The translations under genes and the position numbers were made by a program. This document shows, piece by piece, positions 10,412-18,084 of a stretch of 42,729 nt of DNA; the first letter of the stretch is position 1, and each line of letters opens with the position of its first letter. Source of the stretch: Promethearchaeota archaeon (GTDB lineage: Archaea; Asgardarchaeota; Lokiarchaeia; Sigyniarchaeales; SOKP01); assembly GCA_016840545.1 (NCBI GenBank), contig JAEOSD010000005.1:1-42729 (forward strand), in the 5' to 3' direction. The notes below the pieces were generated by a model. That model worked only from the letters and a program-made list of their open reading frames with translations, made no database searches and had not been told where the DNA came from.

Positions 10412-10864
10412 TTATTCACGTTTTTTTAGTATTCCCTGAATACCAGCAAAAATTCCAAACCAAGCTGCTATGAAAGGCAAAATAAGTGATGAACTAACAG
10501 TGTAATATTGCCAGATGCTAGAATATTCTACTGCACTTCCTGCTAAATAAATTATTGGACTAATAGCCGATAAAATACCCCCAACAATCCATATAATATT
10601 AAAATTCCTATCTTTTAATCTACTTAATATAGCAGTTACTAGTAGAGAAACAAATCCAATAACTAGGAAAATAGTGCTGACAAGTCCTAAGTAAAATATA
10701 ACCTCCTCCGTATCAATAAAACCAGTACCATACGGACCAGTATACAAATTCCACAACCACACATTCGAGCCCGCAAATGTCCATGCTGGAGTAAAAAATG
10801 CGATAATTCCAATTACTCCGCCTACTAAAGCAAAAATCCATAAATTTTCTTTGATATTTACCAT
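10412..10864 (-). CDS. Four-TM hypothetical membrane protein
   Basis: Four hydrophobic segments with short loops; ATTTACC ATG context at 10864. Confidence 0.6.
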   Translation of the reverse strand: MVNIKENLWIFALVGGVIGIIAFFTPAWTFAGSNVWLWNLYTGPYGTGFIDTEEVIFYLGLVSTIFLVIGFVSLLVTAILSRLKDRNFNIIWIVGGILSAISPIIYLAGSAVEYSSIWQYYTVSSSLILPFIAAWFGIFAGIQGILKKRE

Positions 10865-11022
10865 CCTTTTTCATTTTTTAGTTATTTTAATAATGAATTA
10901 TGTCATTTTCTTTTAAAAGTATTATTATCTTCTATTGAAATTTTGTTAATAATCGTTAAATTAAAAAACAAAAATATTAATTCATACTTTAAATTAGTCA
11001 TTACTAAAACGAAAATAAAGAA

Positions 11023-11436
11023 GTGATTAATGAAATGATATTTCAAATTTTTAATGAGGATTGGCTTGAATCTTTAGACACTTTCGAAGAAATAATGTGG
11101 TTCTTAGTGATATATTTGATTATTCTGGTACTAATGGCAATTTTTCTTAAGCTTGCTTTAAGTTTTTTCAGTAAAGCTCGTCACACTGAATTTGGTAGTG
11201 TATTTCTTACTTCATTTATAATAACTCTTTTCTTTGCGATTATCTTCCTTTTTTTGGGGGGGTTGGTAGCGTGGATTGTAGCTTTGATTATAACTTGGAT
11301 AATTATTGCTGCTAGACATAATATTGGGTTTCTTTATGCTATTATCGTCACAATCCTTGCATTTTTGCTCTATATAATCGTAGCTTTAATAATTGGAGCA
11401 TTATTACACATAACTATTGTAGTTTTACCATTTTAA
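11023..11436 (+). CDS. Small multi-TM hypothetical membrane protein (GTG start)
   Basis: Hydrophobic 137-aa ORF: WFLVIYLIILVLMAIFLKLAL, FLTSFIITLFFAIIFLFLGGLVAWIVALIITWIII, LYAIIVTILAFLLYIIVALIIGALL. Confidence 0.55.
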   Translation: MINEMIFQIFNEDWLESLDTFEEIMWFLVIYLIILVLMAIFLKLALSFFSKARHTEFGSVFLTSFIITLFFAIIFLFLGGLVAWIVALIITWIIIAARHNIGFLYAIIVTILAFLLYIIVALIIGALLHITIVVLPF

Positions 11437-11482
11437 ACTACATTCTTTTCTTTTAAAAAAGTGAATATTCTTTCGCTAGAAA

Positions 11483-11929
11483 CTAACAGAGTTCTCCATT
11501 TTTTTCATAACAGTCAAATAAACTGTCTAAATTGTCAATATAATTGACCATAGAGCTATACCACTTATCCAGTAAATCTCTAAATTGAACTTTAACCTTA
11601 TTCAAATCTTTTGCTTTATACACATATAAATATCCTCTTTTATTATTATCCTCTATTCCTTTAAGTTCACAATATTCTTTTAATGAAAGAGAATACCTTT
11701 TAATAACTCTTAAATCGAGTAACTCTTGTAAGGCTCTTTGAATTGAACTTCTGTCTTTATCTAAAATCTGGGTTAATTCCATGGTAATTACATTATCATT
11801 TTTAAGTAAATACGTAAATACATTGGATTCAATCTCGTTAAGACCAAGAATACACCGAAATAAATTCCCACTTTTAAATATCTTCTTTTCCTTTAAAATA
11901 ACTTTTAACTGTTCAGAAATACTTTCCAC
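11483..11929 (-). CDS. Winged helix-turn-helix transcriptional regulator (TrmB/MarR-like)
   Basis: GLNEIESNVFTYLLKNDNVITMELTQILDKDRSSIQRALQELLDLRVIKRYSLS...RGYLYVYKA: helix-turn-helix plus wing pattern. Confidence 0.75.
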   Translation of the reverse strand: MESISEQLKVILKEKKIFKSGNLFRCILGLNEIESNVFTYLLKNDNVITMELTQILDKDRSSIQRALQELLDLRVIKRYSLSLKEYCELKGIEDNNKRGYLYVYKAKDLNKVKVQFRDLLDKWYSSMVNYIDNLDSLFDCYEKNGELC

Positions 11930-11990
11930 GGTTTTTGTAACACTCTATTAAATTAATTAAAGATATACAAAAAAAATTTAAAAAATAAAA

Positions 11991-12401
11991 CTATTTTGAA
12001 AACGATTTTAATTTCTCTAAAACACGTTCCATATATTCAGCATTTACAGCTCCAACAACCTTATGTACTACTTTATCACCTTTAACAAATAATGTTGTTG
12101 GAATGCCTGTAATTCTATATCTCTGTGCAATAGAAGGATTTTCATCCACATTCAGTTTTACAAATATGAATTCCTCGCCATGAACTTGTTGTAACTTCTC
12201 AAAAATTGGTGCAAACATCACACATGGTCCACACCAAACTGCCCAAAAATCTATTATTATTACTTTATTAGGGAATTTTTTTAATAAATTATCAAATTCT
12301 TCTGCTGAATGAATCTTTACGATCTGTTTTGGCATAGTTTGCACATTTAATAAAAGCTCAGCTTTTTTCATTCGAATCTTTTCTATTTCTTCATCAGACA
12401 T
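11991..12401 (-). CDS. Thioredoxin
   Basis: VIIIDFWAVWCGPCVMFAPIFEKL...FVKLNVDENPSIAQRYRITGIPTTLFVKG; WCGPC active site and cis-Pro region. Confidence 0.95.
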   Translation of the reverse strand: MSDEEIEKIRMKKAELLLNVQTMPKQIVKIHSAEEFDNLLKKFPNKVIIIDFWAVWCGPCVMFAPIFEKLQQVHGEEFIFVKLNVDENPSIAQRYRITGIPTTLFVKGDKVVHKVVGAVNAEYMERVLEKLKSFSK

Positions 12402-12511
12402 TTTTCTTCTCGATTTTCTAATGGGTTTGAGGTTGTGATATTACTTATCACATCCTTATTTAATTGAAAAAAATAACAGAATCTATTTAAATGTCTTTAT
12501 TGTGTAGTAAA

Positions 12512-12530
12512 AATCACGACTTAATCACGA
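12512..12530. promoter_or_regulatory. Direct repeat AATCACGA x2 at 11-bp spacing, possible regulator site
   Basis: 12512-12519 and 12523-12530 identical 8-mers, in the divergent intergenic region between thioredoxin and 12707. Confidence 0.35.
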
Positions 12531-12706
12531 AATATATGAAATTTAAATATCCTATTAATTAATAAACAAAAATATAGCCTTTTTGAGAGCCTAATAATTA
12601 ATAAGTGTAAGAAATCAAAATATTATGAAAAATAAATTTAAATAATACTTAAAAAACTATATTTCTATAGAGAAATAGTTAATAGACTTCTAGAGTATAA
12701 ACTTAA

Positions 12707-13459
12707 ATGAAAATTCATTCATTATTCATATTGACTAAGAGCGGAGTTTGCATTTATAGTAGGAATTTCACGGATGATTTTAAAAATCTTGAACCTAATT
12801 TGATAACTCCTTTTTTTTCTGCAATATTTTCCTTTTCAGAGAATGTTATATCTAAGAAAACCCCTGAAGTTCTTGAAATGGGTGGTTTTAGATTTGTGTT
12901 TAAACTTGGAATAGAACATATTTTTGCTATTTTAGCAGATTCTAGCTCTAGTTTATTGTTCATAACTTCACGATTAACTGGTATAGCCAAAGTATTTGAT
13001 GATTTTTTAGATGTAAATGAAATTGAAGAATACGAACAGATTGATAATGCTGAATTTGATGCCAAAATAGATTCAATGATAGCTGGAGAAGAAGAGATTA
13101 CTGCAAGCCACGCACTATTTCGAAAAATAGTTGAATTAATAAAAAATTTAGTATTTGAAAATGAAATTCTTGGAGCTGCTCTTTTTGACATAAATGGAAC
13201 AACAATCTATTCTTCTCTTCCCCACGAAATATTATTATCCTCCCTAAAAGAATTAGAAATTCGTTATAGGGTAGCAACTGAATTTAATACGACATTTTAT
13301 AGTTTAGATAACGAGCAAAAAATTTTTTCCAAAATGATAAAAATTCCTTGGAAATTGGATCCTTTATTAATAGTAGTGCTATTTGAATCTTCTGTTTCGC
13401 TTGGAATGGCAGAAGTAAATTTATATAAAATGTCAAGGACAATTGAAAATATTATTTAG
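12707..13459 (+). CDS. Longin-like domain protein with possible C-terminal roadblock-like domain
   Basis: LFILTKSGVCIYSRNFTDDF..LEPNLITPFFSAIFSFSENVIS....EVLEMGGFRFVFKLG; second half ILGAALFDINGTTIYSSLPHEILLSSLKELEI. Confidence 0.5.
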   Translation: MKIHSLFILTKSGVCIYSRNFTDDFKNLEPNLITPFFSAIFSFSENVISKKTPEVLEMGGFRFVFKLGIEHIFAILADSSSSLLFITSRLTGIAKVFDDFLDVNEIEEYEQIDNAEFDAKIDSMIAGEEEITASHALFRKIVELIKNLVFENEILGAALFDINGTTIYSSLPHEILLSSLKELEIRYRVATEFNTTFYSLDNEQKIFSKMIKIPWKLDPLLIVVLFESSVSLGMAEVNLYKMSRTIENII

Positions 13460-13546
13460 ATCGATTTTTTAACAAATATTCTTCTTAATTTATAAATTCA
13501 ATATAAAAATAATCTTTTTTTATGGTTAAGAATTAAAACTCTTAAT

Positions 13547-14812
13547 ATGTATGATGTAATTATCATAGGAGCTGGGGTGGCTGGCGCATCCTTTGCTAAT
13601 AAAATCTCTAGATTTGCAGAAACACTACTTATAGAAGCTCAGGATTATAACAAAGAAATTCCAGTTAGAACCAACATATTTGCAGAGCATAACAAACCCT
13701 ATATAGAAGAAAAATTTTGGAATGATCAAACTATTTTTCCACGAACATTTCTACAACTTAATTATAAGAGTGATAAATATGATGGACTTTTAAATTCAGA
13801 AGAGTTCGGTGCGCCTTTAGGAAAAATTTCTCATACTGAGGTTTTCCTTAAAAAACTTTTGAATAATTTTGACAATCAAGGTGGTATTGCACATTATAAT
13901 GAAAGAATTATTAAAGTAAATAAACATAAGGATTACATCGAAATTATTAATGATAAAGGAGAAGCATATAAAAGTAAACTGCTAGCATTAGCTACAGGTT
14001 CACGTGGATTTGATCTCCAAAGATCTCTGGGGTTTGAGATCCCAGATTCCTATATGGGGATCTATACAAATATTTTTGCAGATGAGGAATTATTGGATAG
14101 AAATTTTAATTTTCAATATATGTTTCACTTGAATCCTAATATAAGTCCAAACGGTCCTTTCTTTTTTAATGTTGGAAAGGGAAGAATCTCTACTGGATAT
14201 TTGGGAAACAGAGAATCTCACAACGAATTATCTGATAAATTAGATCGTATCCTGCAGAATTATGAAAAGATCCGGAAATTTATGAACGGGCTTTCCTGGA
14301 ATAAAAATGAATTTGTGAGCGGTTCAATCTCAAAACACCCCATAAAATCATTTACAAAAGATAGAATGATTATTTTAGGAGAAGCGGCAGGAATAGTAAC
14401 CGCATATTTTTATGAAGGAATCCTATGTGGTTTAGTTTGTGCTGATGTGGCAAGTGACTTAATTAAAACATTATTAGAAAATAATAGTAATTTTACAAAA
14501 GCAGAATTAATCAGATATGAACAAGAAATTTCTCAGATTCTTCTAAAAGGGTATTTTAGAAATGGAGATGCGTGTGAGTATTTATTTTACGGCGGAGGGG
14601 CTTATGTAAAGTCTCTCTGGAGCACATATACAAATCTCCTTCTGACAAATGAGACTGTTAGAAAATATGTTTATGAGGCCCATACTATACAAGATCTTTC
14701 GAAATATGATACAGATCGAGATAGATACGTAGGGGAACGGTTATTTAGTGCACTTCCCACACTTTCAAAATTAACATTAGGGCCTCGATTTTTCAAGGCA
14801 ATGTTAAAATAA
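13547..14812 (+). CDS. FAD-dependent oxidoreductase (geranylgeranyl-reductase-like)
   Basis: MYDVIIIGAGVAGASFANKIS (Rossmann GxGxxG); ALATGSRG; MIILGEAAGIVTAYFYEGILCGLVCADVASDLI (GD/E..G.. FAD-binding second motif). Confidence 0.8.
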   Translation: MYDVIIIGAGVAGASFANKISRFAETLLIEAQDYNKEIPVRTNIFAEHNKPYIEEKFWNDQTIFPRTFLQLNYKSDKYDGLLNSEEFGAPLGKISHTEVFLKKLLNNFDNQGGIAHYNERIIKVNKHKDYIEIINDKGEAYKSKLLALATGSRGFDLQRSLGFEIPDSYMGIYTNIFADEELLDRNFNFQYMFHLNPNISPNGPFFFNVGKGRISTGYLGNRESHNELSDKLDRILQNYEKIRKFMNGLSWNKNEFVSGSISKHPIKSFTKDRMIILGEAAGIVTAYFYEGILCGLVCADVASDLIKTLLENNSNFTKAELIRYEQEISQILLKGYFRNGDACEYLFYGGGAYVKSLWSTYTNLLLTNETVRKYVYEAHTIQDLSKYDTDRDRYVGERLFSALPTLSKLTLGPRFFKAMLK

Positions 14813-15009
14813 TCCCTTTTTTTTACCAAAAGAAGGTAAATAACTACTTTTTTGTACAAATCTATTACGATATATGATCACTCAAAATGAAAAAAAGAAA
14901 CTAGTTTTTAAATTAACATTAGTACCATAAATTCAAATTAGATAGAAGAGTCAATAACAGGATTATATAAATTCTGGCTCTTAGTGTTAGATCAAATGAG
15001 GTTTTCTAA

Positions 15010-15507
15010 ATGACATCAGAATGGGCCATCCTTTGCAAATTAGGCGGATTTGTTAATAGTAATCCTGAGTTAATTAGTAGCTATCCTCCACTTGATCTTT
15101 CTTTAGGAGATTCTAATGAAATAATTTCGAAATGCTTTCCTATAGGTTCAAAATCAGGAGATTATATAGTTGATAGATATAAAAAGTACAATATACTATC
15201 CTATATCTTTACAATAAAACAAACAGAGGATCGAGATGATCTTTTTTCTTTTTCAGTACTTCTAGGTAAAAGGGATAAAGTCGAGATTTACAAACCGGTA
15301 TTAAAAGAATTAATTAAAATTTTAGACGTAAACGGGATATTAAGCGAGAAAATTCTATTAGATAATCAGAAGATTATATATGAAGGCATTAATGAAGAAC
15401 AAAATATTGTTATTGAAAACGTTTCAATAGAATTTTCAAAAATATTTAAAGAAATTAAATTAAGAATTTTAAAAGAAAAACCACAATTAAAAGGAAGTTT
15501 TTTCTAA
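15010..15507 (+). CDS. Small conserved-looking protein, possible longin/roadblock-superfamily member
   Basis: Intact ORF overlapping the next gene by the base shared in TAATG; ISKCFPIGSKSGDYIVDRYKKYNILSYIFTIKQTEDRDDLFSFSVLLGKRDKVEIYKPVLKEL looks like a beta-sheet plus helix domain; family call uncertain. Confidence 0.5.
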   Translation: MTSEWAILCKLGGFVNSNPELISSYPPLDLSLGDSNEIISKCFPIGSKSGDYIVDRYKKYNILSYIFTIKQTEDRDDLFSFSVLLGKRDKVEIYKPVLKELIKILDVNGILSEKILLDNQKIIYEGINEEQNIVIENVSIEFSKIFKEIKLRILKEKPQLKGSFF

Positions 15508-16151
15508 TGGTTGAAGATATTTTACTAGAAAGTTTAAGGCAAGCTGGATATTTACTTAGTACTATCCTTATTCCATTTGCAACATTAATCGTAGGAAGGA
15601 AAGTTCTTAAAGAAAAGAAATCAACAGGGCGATATAACATTGTCCGTTTGCTCACTTTTGGGATCTTTTTATGTTTTGCATTGATGAGTTTTTTAGAATT
15701 TCTTGTAGAGTTATCCTTGTCTCCACTATTAAATGAATTATTTGGGTTCAATATTGAAAGTATAAACCTATATTCAATTTTAATTGGTACAATGGTTTCA
15801 TTAGGTCTGTGCTTAGTTTTTTATGCTAATAGATGGGAACCTCTCTATTTCGTTTCTTTTTTTATCTTTGGAGGAATGGTAATATTTTACTACCTGACCG
15901 GATTTGATGCTTGGTTAGAAACATATATTCAAATAGCAGGTATTATTAGCCTTATTTTTATCTACTTTACAAGTTTTCGTGTTAGAGATAATGGAGCACT
16001 TGGTTTGGGAATTTTTTTCACGTTAGCATTTAGTACATTGGTAATAGAGATTTCATATGTTTCTCAAATCATGATTATCTCATATAATGTTTTTATTCTA
16101 ATACTTTCACTTGGATACTTTAGAATATTTAAAGAGGAGGTAATTTCTTAA
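15507..16151 (+). CDS. Predicted 7-TM membrane protein
   Basis: Seven hydrophobic segments counted by eye; start codon overlaps the upstream stop (TAATG). Confidence 0.65.
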   Translation: MVEDILLESLRQAGYLLSTILIPFATLIVGRKVLKEKKSTGRYNIVRLLTFGIFLCFALMSFLEFLVELSLSPLLNELFGFNIESINLYSILIGTMVSLGLCLVFYANRWEPLYFVSFFIFGGMVIFYYLTGFDAWLETYIQIAGIISLIFIYFTSFRVRDNGALGLGIFFTLAFSTLVIEISYVSQIMIISYNVFILILSLGYFRIFKEEVIS

Positions 16152-16152
16152 A

Positions 16153-16803
16153 ATGCCAGATTTACAATATTCAATCTTCGAAGGATTGATTATATTGTTT
16201 GGTGTTCTTTCACTAATCCCCGTTTTTAGAAATTGGAAAGAAAGTAAAAATAGAATGTATATCGCAATTTTTGTATATAATATTGGAGTTATAGGATATT
16301 CTTTCATCAATGTACTTACTTACATATTAGAAATTGATACCAATGTTTATTTAGTTGGAGGCCTTCGATTCGGTTATATCTTAGGATATATCTTATTCAC
16401 AATTCAGTTCGAATTTATGCTCTATTTAAGAGGTTTAACCAAACTTTATACCTTGCCGTTTATATTATCATTTTATCTTATGATAGGAAACATTTTAAAT
16501 ACTTCAGTAATGCCATTCATTATATACGCAGTTATTGTTAGTTATACTCCAGCATATTTTCTATTAAGGGATGGAAAGAAGAAAAGAAATGGTTTAGCTT
16601 TCGGTATGGGATTATTCTTTCTTACATGGGGTATAGGTCAAATAATTCCAGTAGAAATAGTAATGGAGATATTTAGAGTAATCGCAATATTTATGTTTTT
16701 TCTAGGAACGCGAGGCTTTTATGAAAAATATATTTTCGTAAACCAAGAAGAAGAACAAAAAATAATGGGAACTTGGATTTCAAAGTTTGTAGTAAAAGAA
16801 TAA
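16153..16803 (+). CDS. Predicted 7-TM membrane protein
   Basis: Seven hydrophobic segments counted by eye; ATG 1 nt after the preceding stop. Confidence 0.65.
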   Translation: MPDLQYSIFEGLIILFGVLSLIPVFRNWKESKNRMYIAIFVYNIGVIGYSFINVLTYILEIDTNVYLVGGLRFGYILGYILFTIQFEFMLYLRGLTKLYTLPFILSFYLMIGNILNTSVMPFIIYAVIVSYTPAYFLLRDGKKKRNGLAFGMGLFFLTWGIGQIIPVEIVMEIFRVIAIFMFFLGTRGFYEKYIFVNQEEEQKIMGTWISKFVVKE

Positions 16804-17081
16804 AAACATCTTTTTTTTCCTTAATTTTTTATTACTTTGATACGTATATGAAGAAGATACAGAATAAAAGAAATATAAACATGAAGCCGTGTCTTAATTG
16901 CACATATCTCTAATGAAATTTTAGACCTTCTATTTTAATTAACATATTTTTATTCTGTCGCAATATAACAAAAATTTGGAATCAAGTATGTATTTTTATT
17001 TAAAAATTATTATTATTTTTTAAATTAAAAATTCCTTATTCAAGGTCAATATATAATAACTAATTCAAATCTGAAAAAAAA

Positions 17082-17978
17082 ATGGGAGTTAAAAATATAT
17101 TAAAAAGGATTTTTACTAAAGAAAAGAAAGTAGTTATCACGGGATTAGATTCCTCAGGAAAAACAACTCTTGTATCATTTCTACAAAATGGAACTTTCAT
17201 TGAACATACACCAACCATGGGAAAAGAATTGACTACGATGGAAGTCCAAGGAATTCGTATTAATATTATGGATATGGGTGGTCAAAAGGATTTTCGTGAA
17301 TTATGGCTTCATGAAATGTCAGATGCAGAATGCGTAATATTTATGATTGATGCTTATGCTAGAGAAAGATTTAACGAGGCAAAAGATGAGTTGTGGAAAT
17401 TATCTTCTGTATTAAAGAAAAAAGCTTTAATTATTTTAGCTAATAAATGTGATTTACAACCCATTGCCCAGATAAGTGAAATTATTGAAGCCCTCAATTT
17501 ATCGAAAGTCTCATCATTTGAAATTTTACCAATTTCCTGTAAAACTGGTTATGGAATTGTTCCTGCATTTATGAAAATCTATTATAAATTAACTGGTAAA
17601 CAGCTAACCAAAAAACTTAATATAAGAGGTATTACTGTATTTAATCAAGGAGGTATTCCATTGACTTCTTCTGATAACCAACAAATTTTACAAGGTGGAT
17701 TATTTTCAGCTATTAATAGTTTTGTTCAAGAATCATTTAATTCTGAATTAAACCAGTTGAAAATGGGTGAGAATTTAATTATTTTCAAGCGTTCAAAACA
17801 TTTATTAGGTTCGATAATAGTAAATGAAACCGATAATGTAAATCTTAAAGAAGCAGAAGAAGGATTAAATGAATTATTATGTCATTTAGAACATATGTGT
17901 CCTGAACTCGAAGAAGAAGAATTAGATCAATTAAAAATAGAATATCTTGTTAAACAATACGCGTCTAATCTTTTATAA
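17082..17978 (+). CDS. Arf/Sar-like small GTPase with longin-like C-terminal extension
   Basis: GLDSSGKTT (G1), PTMGKE (G2), MDMGGQ (G3), NKCDL (G4), SCK (G5); residues after ~178 (GITVFNQGGIPLTSSDNQQILQGGLFSAINSFVQESFNSELNQLKMGENLIIFKR) match the longin-like pattern. Confidence 0.85.
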   Translation: MGVKNILKRIFTKEKKVVITGLDSSGKTTLVSFLQNGTFIEHTPTMGKELTTMEVQGIRINIMDMGGQKDFRELWLHEMSDAECVIFMIDAYARERFNEAKDELWKLSSVLKKKALIILANKCDLQPIAQISEIIEALNLSKVSSFEILPISCKTGYGIVPAFMKIYYKLTGKQLTKKLNIRGITVFNQGGIPLTSSDNQQILQGGLFSAINSFVQESFNSELNQLKMGENLIIFKRSKHLLGSIIVNETDNVNLKEAEEGLNELLCHLEHMCPELEEEELDQLKIEYLVKQYASNLL

Positions 17979-18084
17979 ACTTTTTTCAAATTAAATTATT
18001 TTCATTCTTTTTTCTTAACTTTTATAATTTTAGGTAATTGAAAATACAAGAAAGTAGTAAAAATTATAACTTTTTAAGAAATAT

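Noticed and set aside
10412-10864. Claudin/PMP22-like reading of the 4TM protein (FTPAW...VWLWNLYTGPYG in the first loop)
   Set aside because: Tetraspan topology is common and the loop lacks the paired cysteines of claudins; similarity is too weak to claim.
17082-17130. Arf-like N-myristoylation signal (protein starts MGVKNILKRIFTKEKK)
   Set aside because: Gly2 plus an amphipathic basic helix is Arf-like, but I cannot show an N-myristoyltransferase exists here; membrane binding by the helix alone is enough to explain it.
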